Of a stretch of 30,764 nt of DNA, positions 1 through 8,185 are shown piece after piece. A program made the translations under genes and the position numbers. Below the pieces are notes generated by a model, which was not told the origin of the DNA, did not search any database, and was given only the letters and a program-made list of their open reading frames with translations. Numbering within the stretch: the stretch's first letter is position 1; the number at the start of each line of letters is the position of its first letter. Origin of the DNA: a virus; the IMG/VR virus record IMGVR_UViG_3300027797_000090, positions 1 to 30,764 of that record, one strand, 5' to 3'.

Positions 1-1190
1 CTCCTATATACTTAATTGGAGGTGCCTCGGTAAAGAGTGTAGGAAGCACGAATTGCACAAACGGCGACGAGGGTTGCGGTGGTGGGTTCGGTAATAGCAT
101 ACTAATTAGTACTCCAGAGGGAGTGGTTATACGTCTTGCTCATTTAAAGGCAGAGAGTATACCACCCAACATCGCGGGCCTCACCACATCCTCCGGAGGA
201 GGTAAGAACAACCCGACCATTCAGGGCTCCCCAACAGCCAACGGCCTTAATGTGGAGACCAGCTTCAACGGAGTGCCAAGGGCTCTGAGGATCATCCCTG
301 GCCGCACTATCCTCTCATTTATCACCAACTACGACTCGTGGGTGGAGGAGGGAAGGCCTACAACCACTGACCCTGGAGTCTGGATTGCCGGGCGATTCAA
401 GAACTGGTTTGTTAATGAGTGCGACTATAAGTGGAGAGATGGCAACCTCAGAGTCCAGATCGAGGGTGTAAGCGCCTGGGGCTCCACGACAATCACCGTG
501 CCTACATTCGATAACTACCTAAAAGGTCTTCAGGGCGCTGGTGATATAAAGATGACGAGCAACTACTACGATTACATAAGGTCCCTGGGAGGACTGAGTT
601 GGAAGACCGAGGATGGCAAGGACTCTACCGAGGTGAATTGCCCAGAATCCCAGCAACTAAGCGCCGCTCTCAGTCAGGGTTCCAACTCCACAGATCCTGG
701 AGCCACGGATACTAAGGGTTCGTACCCCGCGGCTAATTGCAAGACCGGAGATGCCACAAAAGATGCCATTATAAACGCGCTCTACTCCGCCGGCCTCAAA
801 ACTCCTAACGCTTTTGCCGGAGCACTAGGAAACATACAAGAGGAAAGCCAATTTAACCCCAACATTCATAATACTTCTATCCAAGGAGTTACTTGCGTAA
901 CGGACTCCGGAGTACCCGAGAAGTGCTACGGACTGGTACAGTGGGGTGGCTCTCGCAAAACTCAAGCCATTGCGAAGTGCGGGCAGACAAGTACTCTGCA
1001 GTGCCAGCTCGAGTTTGTCGTACAGGAGATAAAGCAGCGAGGTGGTGGATTGGTGGAGGGCATGAATTCATCAAGAACGGCGTCAGCCGCCGCTGAGATC
1101 TGGAGACGTAAGTACGAGGTGGCAAGTGGAGGAATCGCTAAAAGACAGCAATTTGCCGAGCAGATCGTGAAGCAAATTACCTGCTCATGA
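1..1190 (+). CDS. Tail-associated cell-wall hydrolase (M23-like remnant plus phage tail lysozyme domain), 5' partial
   Basis: The reading frame is open from base 3 to the left edge, so the GTG at 123 is probably internal and the gene begins outside the window. The first ~50 visible residues end in a Gly-rich GGGFGNSI...LAHL pattern that resembles the second half of an M23 (LytM-type) endopeptidase, including one of its conserved histidines. A middle part of ~130 residues is unrecognised. The last ~140 residues resemble the phage tail lysozyme family, with GNIQEESQFNP carrying the likely catalytic Glu and a GLVQWGG motif. In such proteins this domain cleaves murein during tail penetration. The spike-like protein at 5212-8133 has no obvious lysozyme domain, so this protein may supply that activity. 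Its stop overlaps the next start (ATGA). The lysozyme call is firm; the M23 call is tentative because the N-terminus is missing. Confidence 0.75.
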   Translation, partial: PIYLIGGASVKSVGSTNCTNGDEGCGGGFGNSILISTPEGVVIRLAHLKAESIPPNIAGLTTSSGGGKNNPTIQGSPTANGLNVETSFNGVPRALRIIPGRTILSFITNYDSWVEEGRPTTTDPGVWIAGRFKNWFVNECDYKWRDGNLRVQIEGVSAWGSTTITVPTFDNYLKGLQGAGDIKMTSNYYDYIRSLGGLSWKTEDGKDSTEVNCPESQQLSAALSQGSNSTDPGATDTKGSYPAANCKTGDATKDAIINALYSAGLKTPNAFAGALGNIQEESQFNPNIHNTSIQGVTCVTDSGVPEKCYGLVQWGGSRKTQAIAKCGQTSTLQCQLEFVVQEIKQRGGGLVEGMNSSRTASAAAEIWRRKYEVASGGIAKRQQFAEQIVKQITCS

Positions 1191-1888
1191 TATACAAGGC
1201 CCTAGCCAGCGCTATCATGGGCGCGGTACTATCCAGCACCAAGAAGGAGGTCATTAATGTAGCCCAGCGTCGCATTGCTCAGTCGCAGATGGAGGGAATG
1301 CGCAAGGCAATGCTTTCCCACGTCGCGGAGAAATACGCTGAGGAAGCGGAGCACAACTTCTCCCAGTACATAAGAGCGCTGGAAGCGGCGACGGTTGACA
1401 TAGAGTATAAGGGGAAGCCTGGCGAAGCGCTCATCATGCGGGCCGAGAGCGCCGTCAAGGAACTCGAGGGGTATATTGAGGCTCAGAATCCCAACGGCGC
1501 CGTGATCCAGTTTCTGCAGCGTAGGTACAAGGAGGAGGGCGTACGGATTATCTCAGGTAGGCTGTACGCCGGGCACTACGTTAATCGCAAGTCCCAGGGC
1601 ATCTACGAGGTCCTCAACCGCATGGGCTATGCTAGTGGGGTGGATAGGAGAAAGCCCTGGCTGACTGGGCAAAAAACCACCGATGGGCTGGAGAATATGC
1701 TCGCCGACGCGGCGCTGGAGATCTTCGATGTGATGTTCGATAACGTCGATCTGAGTTCCGACATGGCCAACCTCAACTTCTCCGGAGTGGGCGATCAGGT
1801 GTCAGAGAAGCAGGAGAAATCCGCAGGGAGTGGGTTTGCTACAAGCGCTCCAGCACGGCCCAAGGGCAAACGTAAGCGCAAGCGCTAA
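1187..1888 (+). CDS. Hypothetical protein with basic C-terminal tail
   Basis: I do not recognise this 233-residue protein. It is coupled to the upstream hydrolase by an ATGA overlap, so a virion or tail-assembly role is an inference from context. The first ~110 residues are helix-rich and charged (alternating AEKYAEEAEH-type runs, possibly coiled coil). The middle (~residues 105-165) contains a conserved-looking stretch rich in Arg, Tyr and Gly. The end is Ser/Gly/Ala-rich and finishes in a strongly basic KGKRKRKR tail that could bind nucleic acid or an acidic partner. No signal peptide or membrane segment is evident. Its TAA stop shares two bases with the TAG stop of the convergent gene on the other strand (CTAA at 1885-1888), leaving no room for a separate terminator. 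Confidence 0.6.
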   Translation: MIYKALASAIMGAVLSSTKKEVINVAQRRIAQSQMEGMRKAMLSHVAEKYAEEAEHNFSQYIRALEAATVDIEYKGKPGEALIMRAESAVKELEGYIEAQNPNGAVIQFLQRRYKEEGVRIISGRLYAGHYVNRKSQGIYEVLNRMGYASGVDRRKPWLTGQKTTDGLENMLADAALEIFDVMFDNVDLSSDMANLNFSGVGDQVSEKQEKSAGSGFATSAPARPKGKRKRKR

Positions 1889-2583
1889 CCGTAGTACTTA
1901 GACCCCTTCTCTAGGTTGGCTTTAACGCTCAGCACTTGGAGTTGGGCGTTGATCATGTGGTAATCGAACCATCTCTCGGCAAGATCGGTGTCCCTGAAGT
2001 AACACTTGGTGCCTCTACAGTGCACCTGGATACTTTCCAAATCCACCTTTTCGTCCCTGCACCACTCCTGCACCATGTTCTTGAACGGGTACTTGTGATC
2101 GATGTGGAACATAGCCGCCTCGATGAAGTCCCCACTAATAGGGCATTTTAGCGGTTTCTTTTTGAGCTGGCGAAGTACACTGAGACGGAACGTCTTGATC
2201 TGTGGATCGATGATCTGCCTCATGGCCACCAGGGCATCCTTCTTGTTCTGCTTGTACTCCGGCACCTCCACCGCTCTGGGGAAGAGCTCCTCCGCGACCT
2301 TGCCCTTCCCCAACCACACCTCCCGCTTAGACCTCGGAGTTATCATCACGATACCTCGCACAGCTCTCCCCTGGAACTTCTTATTGCGGATCTTGTACCT
2401 GACAGCACCACGATCCTTTATGGCCTTCCAGCGGGGGATGAGTTCCATAACCTCGTTAAGGAACTCCTCGTCTGTGCCTCTGACGAAGTAATTACACTCC
2501 GTCCCTGAGGCTACTTCACCCCACTTTTTTTCGAAGCCGCTTTTGGTGTAGGCAGTTCCTTGGACGGATACTGTGCGTCGCAT
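1885..2583 (-). CDS. DUF3223/DCL-family-like protein with HNH-like C-terminal region
   Basis: The C-terminal half has the pattern CPISG...FHIDHKYPF...WC...D, followed by CRGTKCYFRD, LAERWFDYH and a final ANLEKGSKY. I associate this with the conserved C-terminal extension of DUF3223/DCL-type proteins, whose paired His/Asp (HIDH) and Cys residues look like a degenerate HNH or zinc site. The N-terminal ~110 residues would hold the small DUF3223-like alpha/beta domain. Molecular function is unknown; nucleic-acid binding or cleavage is an inference. The gene is last in the thioredoxin-sigma-DUF3223 operon, and its first 73 nt overlap the end of the sigma gene in another frame. The next in-frame Met is at 2448 and would remove the overlap, but would lose the conserved-looking YFVRG-DEEF stretch. 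The 2583 start is therefore kept with reserve. Confidence 0.55.
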   Translation of the reverse strand: MRRTVSVQGTAYTKSGFEKKWGEVASGTECNYFVRGTDEEFLNEVMELIPRWKAIKDRGAVRYKIRNKKFQGRAVRGIVMITPRSKREVWLGKGKVAEELFPRAVEVPEYKQNKKDALVAMRQIIDPQIKTFRLSVLRQLKKKPLKCPISGDFIEAAMFHIDHKYPFKNMVQEWCRDEKVDLESIQVHCRGTKCYFRDTDLAERWFDYHMINAQLQVLSVKANLEKGSKYYG

Positions 2584-3263
2584 AAGATAAACTCTATCAG
2601 TTGCTCGGAGTAACGCTTGATGTCCTCAGCGTTGCGTAGGTGTGGGTTCTTACGAACCAGGGTGGAGACGCTTCTTTTCTTCACAAGGTAGTCTGTGAGA
2701 AAGGCTTCGTCGGCTAGTTCAAGGTCCGTGATCTTGTGCAGGAGCTCGTTATGCGAGACCATCAGATCCTCCATACTGAGCTCAGACTCGTACTTCGGCT
2801 CCACGATGTTAGAGTACTCCGTGATCTGCGAGAAACTCATGGCAAAAGCCTGGCGAACCGCCCGGACTTTTTTCACTGAGATCTGGATCTTCTCCGCGAT
2901 AGTGTCATCGGTGACGTCTGGATCGGCGATGAGGTACTTGCGAATCTTCAGGTAGAGGTCGGAGTACGAGCGGGGAATCTTAACCAGGCGACTGTTATCG
3001 CGGAGGTAGTTAAGCATATGAAACTGCAGGCATCTATTCACCCAAGTGGAGAAGTTAGCGCCCTTACTCTGGTCCCACGAATCGTAGATACGTACAATAT
3101 ACTCCAGCGCAGCGTCCCTAAGCTCCTCGTAAGGCAACCCTGTAAAACTGGAGATCTTCCTAGCTGCCTGATTGGCCTTCCACATCTGAGAGATGATCAG
3201 GCGGTCTCGCTCGGTCTCCCTAATCGAAGCGCGACGCGGATTTGCGGTAAAGTTTACGTTCAT
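2511..3263 (-). CDS. Sigma-70 family RNA polymerase sigma factor, probably late (gp55-like)
   Basis: Residues ~45-100 match sigma region 2: an ELRDAALEYIVR helix, FSTWVNRCLQ, then LRDNSRLVKIPRS, the usual junction with region 3. Residues ~110-140 (DVTDDTIAEKI...KVRAVRQA) form a helix-turn-helix like region 3. Residues ~185-235 (FLTDYLVKKRSVSTLVRKN) look like a shortened region 4. The 250-residue length exceeds T4 gp55 (185) and is closer to a compact sigma-70. Sigma factors direct host core RNA polymerase to promoters, and in T4-type phages the gp55 member recognises TATAAATA. An exact copy of that motif lies at 12657-12664 in front of the baseplate operon, which supports a late-gene role. 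The start overlaps the thioredoxin stop by one base (TAATG), implying translational coupling. Confidence 0.8.
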   Translation of the reverse strand: MNVNFTANPRRASIRETERDRLIISQMWKANQAARKISSFTGLPYEELRDAALEYIVRIYDSWDQSKGANFSTWVNRCLQFHMLNYLRDNSRLVKIPRSYSDLYLKIRKYLIADPDVTDDTIAEKIQISVKKVRAVRQAFAMSFSQITEYSNIVEPKYESELSMEDLMVSHNELLHKITDLELADEAFLTDYLVKKRSVSTLVRKNPHLRNAEDIKRYSEQLIEFILCDAQYPSKELPTPKAASKKSGVK

Positions 3264-3580
3264 TAGTTAGATTTCTCTATGGATCCGATGATGAAGTCCT
3301 TGAGTTGGGTCTTGGCGAGAATCCCGTCGGTATTTATGCCTAGTAGCTCCGCCTCGCTGTCAAACACGGCAAAGTTCGGCGTCCCATCACACTCGATCTG
3401 GTCACAGAACACCCACTCATCGTCGGTAACATCCCACTCCCCGAACCCGATCGTGTAGTGCGGGTACTCCTCGGCGAGTTCGTTGGCCGTCTCCGCCCAG
3501 ACGGGTTTCATAGCGTTGCAAGCAACGCACCCAGGCTGGTGAAAAAAGACAACTTTGTATTTGAATTGTTGATCTGTCAT
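3263..3580 (-). CDS. Thioredoxin-like protein
   Basis: This is a compact 105-residue thioredoxin fold. The N-terminal strand (KVVFFHQP) leads to CVAC at residues 18-21, then the MKPVW helix, a central WDVTDD strand and GTPNF, whose Pro is the expected cis-proline. The dithiol motif is CVAC rather than the CGPC of host thioredoxins, so redox potential and partner choice may differ. The usual substrates of phage thioredoxins are ribonucleotide reductase and host proteins; here the RNR genes lie about 18 kb away. The gene is first in a three-gene transcript (thioredoxin, sigma, DUF3223-like) behind an extended -10 promoter. An AAGGAT ribosome-binding site lies 11 nt before the ATG. Confidence 0.85.
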   Translation of the reverse strand: MTDQQFKYKVVFFHQPGCVACNAMKPVWAETANELAEEYPHYTIGFGEWDVTDDEWVFCDQIECDGTPNFAVFDSEAELLGINTDGILAKTQLKDFIIGSIEKSN

Positions 3581-3601
3581 GGCTTTTTGTATCCTTGCAA
3601 G

Positions 3602-3623
3602 TAATACGTTATGTATTATACCA
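3602..3623 (-). promoter_or_regulatory. Extended -10 promoter with inverted repeat, upstream of thioredoxin
   Basis: Read on the minus strand, the sequence is TATGGTATAATACAT: a TGG extension followed by a perfect TATAAT (complement of 3615-3620). A 6-bp inverted repeat (TAATAC 3602-3607 / GTATTA 3613-3618, 5-nt loop) overlaps the -10 box and could be an operator or a 5' hairpin. No good -35 is visible, as is common for extended -10 promoters. The same TGRTAKAATA motif appears before several other genes in the window. Confidence 0.6.
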
Positions 3624-3635
3624 TATAAACATGCG

Positions 3636-5252
3636 TTACAGGTACTTAGTTGTGGACGACGAGCTACCTCGGTTCGCTCCTATAAGTCCAATATCGCTCG
3701 ATCTGCGCCGGCTCCCTCCGTTGAAGTTGGGGTCGTGGACTAAGCGTGGCAATCTTCCCCTATCGCCTCCGTGAACAGTCCTTCCTCCCATCATCTCGTC
3801 CCTGTACACCGTGACTCCGTACACGAACGCGTCGACAAAGTCGTCGTTTTTGATAAAGGGGAAGGATGTGAGTTCGGAGACGCGTTCGGCGAGGAAGGGA
3901 AGGTTCTCGTACAGGGACACGACCCCGTCCTCTACCAGGGGCGCGATCGCGTTAGCCCTGAGCACCTTATCCTTGTTCGGAACCAGCTCCTTAATGGAGA
4001 TGTTGACGGTGCGCTTAAGCGTTTGGATGAGCGGGACACCTTGTGCCCTGCCCTCGATGTAGATGCATCGTATCTTCCACTGCTTGATAAGCTGCGGAAA
4101 GATCTTCTCAAGGTCCGGAAACTCCAACCTATCCAGGATGTAATGAATCAGGTGGAGTTTGGAGTTGCCCCTATCGTACCCCCAGATACATATGGCCGTG
4201 TAGTCGTTCATTCTCTCCGCCTTGTACGCGGTATCGATCGTAGCGTATATAAATCCGTACTTGCTCAGATTCCTGGTGTGGTAATCAAACCAAGTCTCCT
4301 TAAAGATGGCACCCTGCTCACCAGCTGGGCGGCCCTGATATAGGGAGTTAAAATCCTTGTCTCCGATGGATTTGCGAATAGACTCCAGGTTTTTTACCGG
4401 GAAGAACTCGGGCCAGTGCGACTCTCCGAGCTTTCTACCAAGCACGTCGTTCTCCTCGTCAATGCACAGGGCGGGTACGTTAAGCTCCTTCCAGCCCTCT
4501 GGGTCGGCCTTGAGAAGCCTGCCGATCACATCGTCGACGTGGAACCTAGTGCCCATGGAGATGATAGCGTGGTTAGGTAGTCCACGCGTCAGGAACTGAG
4601 CCTGAGTCCACGAGAAGGTCGATTCCATAACCGTGGCGGAGTTACCATCCGCTAGAAGGTCGTCCAGAAGGCCCACACCAGGTAACTCGTCGTCACTAAT
4701 AACGCCAAAACCAAAACCAGTAACGCTACCGCCAGCCGAAGCGATCTTAATAAGCCCGCCATTGTTATTACGTATCGCGCTGAGGTTGCATTTGTCCCGG
4801 TCTGTCTCGCATTCTGGAAAGAGCCACTTAAACTGCTCGTGAGAGATGTACTCGATAACCGCCCTGGAGTTCTCGCTAGTGAGCTGGAGGGCGTACGAGC
4901 TCATAATAAACTGGGCTGTGGGACTCCTGCCCATCTGCCAGGACGGAAAGATCTTGGAGATGAGCAGGGACTTTCCAGTACGTGGAGGAAGGGAGATGGC
5001 GCTCTGCTTGTACTCCTCCTCCTCTCCGTCTCCGATCTTCTGGAGAAAGTCGCCGATAACGTTGTGCACCTTGAAAGGAGTGAACTTACCCGCGATCGGA
5101 ACCTCACTGGTAATATACCTAGCGTAAGTGAGAAAATCGGTACGGCATTTCAGCCTTAGCAGTTCCTGTTTATCGGAGGCGGATAGAGACTTGATGTCTC
5201 CCTCCATCTCCTTAACAGTTTGCTTCTCCGCTTTGACTTCTGCCTTGTTCAT
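3636..5252 (-). CDS. terL: Terminase large subunit (TerL)
   Basis: This is the DNA-packaging motor: an ATPase that pumps DNA into the prohead and a nuclease that cuts the concatemer. Walker A is SLPPRTGKSLL (residues ~87-97). An acidic LLDDLLADGNSA loop (~195-206) resembles the D-rich Walker B/post-Walker B region of TerL proteins. The motor motif SMGTRFHVDD lies at ~232-241. The C-terminal RNase H-like nuclease starts at ATIDTAYKAERMNDYTA (first acidic residue) and continues through YIEGRAQGVPL to DDFVDAFVYG, which supply the other acidic residues. The 538-residue length is typical. The start at 5252 overlaps the upstream spike gene by 41 nt. Met17 at 5204 would avoid this, but AAGGAG then abuts the ATG with no spacing, so 5252 is preferred. 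No small terminase subunit is seen next to it. Confidence 0.92.
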   Translation of the reverse strand: MNKAEVKAEKQTVKEMEGDIKSLSASDKQELLRLKCRTDFLTYARYITSEVPIAGKFTPFKVHNVIGDFLQKIGDGEEEEYKQSAISLPPRTGKSLLISKIFPSWQMGRSPTAQFIMSSYALQLTSENSRAVIEYISHEQFKWLFPECETDRDKCNLSAIRNNNGGLIKIASAGGSVTGFGFGVISDDELPGVGLLDDLLADGNSATVMESTFSWTQAQFLTRGLPNHAIISMGTRFHVDDVIGRLLKADPEGWKELNVPALCIDEENDVLGRKLGESHWPEFFPVKNLESIRKSIGDKDFNSLYQGRPAGEQGAIFKETWFDYHTRNLSKYGFIYATIDTAYKAERMNDYTAICIWGYDRGNSKLHLIHYILDRLEFPDLEKIFPQLIKQWKIRCIYIEGRAQGVPLIQTLKRTVNISIKELVPNKDKVLRANAIAPLVEDGVVSLYENLPFLAERVSELTSFPFIKNDDFVDAFVYGVTVYRDEMMGGRTVHGGDRGRLPRLVHDPNFNGGSRRRSSDIGLIGANRGSSSSTTKYL

Positions 5253-8133
5253 AAGTAATCTGGTCTAGTAGTGAGGAGATCGAAGGGGTCGTAGGAGCTT
5301 GGTCTAATACCGACGACGGTAGCTTAGCGGCGAATAGAGACTCCGGGACGGGTGGCGTGGGAGAATTTATCCTAGATTGGAGCGAGTCATTAAGAGCTTT
5401 TTTCTTATCACGCTTGGTAAGGCACTTATCGAAGACGTTGGGAAGATCTACTGGAACGATCCCGAGAACAAACTTTGTCAGATCGACCAGTCCTCCTCCG
5501 GGCTCTAGTTCCTTCCACTCCTTATCCGCGGTTTTTAGAAACTGACTCGTGATAAATGTTGCCTCCTTTTTAGAGAGGCTATTCAAAGCGGCTATGTTGG
5601 TTATGTTTTTGAACACCCCAGCTAGGCTGTCAGTAACTGCGACTTTAGCACTACCGCCCTTCTTCACCGCATCGAGTTTATTAACGTAAGCGTAAACATC
5701 CTTAATAGCTTTAGACGTAGTTATGATGCTGACGAGCGTTTTGGAGAAAAATGACTCCGGCCCGTCTAGCATCTTGTTAATGAGCCGGTACTGCGCGTCT
5801 ATGAGCTTCCTCTCCACCGACTCCACTTTTGTGATGTTATTGTCGGTCTGCTTAAAGGCCTTTTCTATAGTCTCGAAGGTGTACATCATCTCCGTCCAGA
5901 GCTCTGGCCAGTCGGCGTTTTTGGCACTGTCGATCCTATCGGCCATCTCCCCGAGCCTTTTGACGTTCTGGATGAGCTGGGTTAGATCGGACTTGTTCGG
6001 AATGCAGAGCTCCTCCCCAAGCTTCGTCGGGATAAGGTCCAGGACTTTCGCTACTATATTCTCGTTGTTCTTTGTTGGGTCACCGTCAGGCGCGTACGAG
6101 CTGGCGCTATTGGCCACAACGTTTCCGCACTTCTCCAACAATGAGTTGCCGTCCGAATCCTCAAAATGCTCGGTCTTGCGGCACTTGGGGTCACACGGGC
6201 ATTCGCCACCTCCTCCCTTACCAAACAGTCCCTTCGTCAGACCACCAAGCAGTCCGGCCACTGGATTGGAGCCGAGAAGCGAGCCCAGACTCTCCAGGCC
6301 GATCCCACCCTTCAGTACGTCGGCGAATTGCTTGCCTAGACCTATGGCCTGTAGCGCCGTGGAGGCGAGTTGCGGGATGTCTGTCGCTCCGCCACTGAAT
6401 TTGGCTATTCCTGGCAGGTTGGAGAAGGACGCCAGGGTGGAAGCCACTTCCCCAAGATCCCCGGAGTTTATCGCTGATGTGATGCCCGAAGCGACGGAGG
6501 CCGTGACTGGGATGATCTTTTCCAGCGAGGATACCGCCTCGTTGAGCGGAGTGGATCCAGACTGTCCAACACCCCCACCGATAATGCTGTTTATTGCCTG
6601 GGGTTGAGATCTTAGCACCGCCGCCCCTACCGACAGAGCCGGCTTGATCACGTCAGCGATCTCGGCGGGCAACTGGGAGAGCTTTAATGCGGATGCTGTG
6701 TCCAACGCTCCGGCAATACCACCGGCCATGTAACCAAAGTACACAGATGAAGCCTCCGGAGACAGCGCTCTGATGCTCTGATTCAGCGCGGTCTGACCGA
6801 TATTCTCTAGAGACGCGCCAACGGAGTCGTTCTGCACGCCTCTGAGCAACTGCGCTCCTACATCTCCTAGTGTGGTGAGTACACCCTGCGTGGTTGAGTC
6901 TATAACCCCGGAGGAGCTCAGAGCTGAGGAGATCTGAGACACGATGCTATCTACGGGCAGGGTGCCGTTATTAACTATGACAGTCTTCGCGATATCGGTG
7001 AGTAGCTTAGCCCCATCAAACGCTCCGGAGAGCGCATTAGCGGCCTTAAGTGCCGCTCCCAACGGTGTTGTTGGTAGAGCTGCTGGGATGGCCTTAGCTG
7101 CCATCTGTAGCACCTGGGCCGCTGAGTTTCCTACAGAGTCACCCGCCTTCATCCCGCTCTCCGTTGCCAGTCCCTCCATAGGCTTTTTACTATCCAGGAA
7201 CTTCTCTTTTGTTATGGGAGCATCCTGACGGTGAAACTGAACCGGCTCTCTTTTACCCGGGTTGATCCACTTCATCTGCCCTTGGTACCTAAGGCAGGAG
7301 ATCCTCTGAGAGTTTAATCCCTCGTCAAGGATGGCGTCCATGCCGTGGGTTTTCTCCGTGCAGTCCGGCAAAAGCGTCCTTGTGAATACAGGAGTGGCTC
7401 CATTGGGTCTCCAATTATAGCTTCCATTTTCGTCCTTTCCGCATTTAATCTGGAATGTTCTGAACTTCCTATCCTCCGCAAAATCCCTAACATCTCCGTC
7501 AAGCGCCTGATTACACTCGGGAATGCCTTTCTTCTCGGAGTAGTTCGTGGCGGCCGGGCTGGAGACCCCGGGATCAAATCCCTTCTCCACCCACTTGCTG
7601 TTAGTCAGGGATTTCCAGTTCCAGACTTCCTCCCCTCCCTCCTGAGGGTTATTCTTTCTCATGCAGACAACAAGATCCTGGTTGATCTCATTCTGAAGAA
7701 GATAGATTCGGCCTGCGTTTCCTTTGTTACACCTCATCCCCTGATCGCCTGGAGACTGAGGTGACCTATAGGCGCCGCTCTGCTCATTAAGAGTCGTAAT
7801 CTGTACCGGTGACCCTCCAGACGCGACGTTAGGATTCTTATTAAAGAACCCAAGCACAAACGCGTCCCCGGAGTTTCCGTGAGCCTTTCCGATGAGGCAG
7901 TTGGAGCCTATGAGCTGGGCACTTAGCAGACCCTTACCACTACCAAGCACGTACACCCAGTCGCCAGTTGTGCCGTCCTGATACTCGACCTTTACCCTCC
8001 CGAGCTTCTTCGGGTCGGATACCGATATAATCGTAGCAACTTCATTGAATGGGTCCGAGTACACTCCGCCCATCGCTTCTGATGTGCGAGATGATAACTC
8101 CTTTATCTGCTGAAATTCGTCAAAAAATCCCAT
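5212..8133 (-). CDS. Baseplate spike/hub protein with gp5-type OB fold
   Basis: Residues ~30-105 (VATIISVSDPKKLGRVKVEY...WVYVLGSG...GDAFVLGFF) match the N-terminal OB domain of T4 gp5, VgrG and GpV spike proteins, which seats the central spike on the tail hub. The remaining ~860 residues show no lysozyme motif. They include a Trp/Cys-rich region (~120-310), a long Ala/Ser/Gly/Leu-rich segment (~330-640) and a GGGGECPCDPKC cysteine cluster near residue 645 that might bind a metal. A helical, charged C-terminal part follows (~690-973). At 973 residues it is much longer than T4 gp5 (575), so it may also act as a hub or tail-centre scaffold. The gene lies between the tail protein I-like gene and terL, overlapping terL by 41 nt. 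The OB call is sound; the rest is unassigned. Confidence 0.75.
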   Translation of the reverse strand: MGFFDEFQQIKELSSRTSEAMGGVYSDPFNEVATIISVSDPKKLGRVKVEYQDGTTGDWVYVLGSGKGLLSAQLIGSNCLIGKAHGNSGDAFVLGFFNKNPNVASGGSPVQITTLNEQSGAYRSPQSPGDQGMRCNKGNAGRIYLLQNEINQDLVVCMRKNNPQEGGEEVWNWKSLTNSKWVEKGFDPGVSSPAATNYSEKKGIPECNQALDGDVRDFAEDRKFRTFQIKCGKDENGSYNWRPNGATPVFTRTLLPDCTEKTHGMDAILDEGLNSQRISCLRYQGQMKWINPGKREPVQFHRQDAPITKEKFLDSKKPMEGLATESGMKAGDSVGNSAAQVLQMAAKAIPAALPTTPLGAALKAANALSGAFDGAKLLTDIAKTVIVNNGTLPVDSIVSQISSALSSSGVIDSTTQGVLTTLGDVGAQLLRGVQNDSVGASLENIGQTALNQSIRALSPEASSVYFGYMAGGIAGALDTASALKLSQLPAEIADVIKPALSVGAAVLRSQPQAINSIIGGGVGQSGSTPLNEAVSSLEKIIPVTASVASGITSAINSGDLGEVASTLASFSNLPGIAKFSGGATDIPQLASTALQAIGLGKQFADVLKGGIGLESLGSLLGSNPVAGLLGGLTKGLFGKGGGGECPCDPKCRKTEHFEDSDGNSLLEKCGNVVANSASSYAPDGDPTKNNENIVAKVLDLIPTKLGEELCIPNKSDLTQLIQNVKRLGEMADRIDSAKNADWPELWTEMMYTFETIEKAFKQTDNNITKVESVERKLIDAQYRLINKMLDGPESFFSKTLVSIITTSKAIKDVYAYVNKLDAVKKGGSAKVAVTDSLAGVFKNITNIAALNSLSKKEATFITSQFLKTADKEWKELEPGGGLVDLTKFVLGIVPVDLPNVFDKCLTKRDKKKALNDSLQSRINSPTPPVPESLFAAKLPSSVLDQAPTTPSISSLLDQITYEQGRSQSGEANC

Positions 8134-8185
8134 AAACCCTACTCTAATTAGATTTCAACTACTCCACTGGGAGATAGAATCCCCC

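Noticed and set aside
3771-4343. A 190-residue plus-strand frame inside terL
   Set aside because: It is the complement of the TerL nuclease domain, whose motifs fix the coding frame on the minus strand; there is no promoter or ribosome-binding site.
5723-6607. A 294-residue open frame on the plus strand inside the spike-like gene
   Set aside because: It is antisense to a gene with a clear OB domain and coherent protein, and is Pro/Ser-rich low-complexity, as expected of a shadow frame in G/C-rich DNA.
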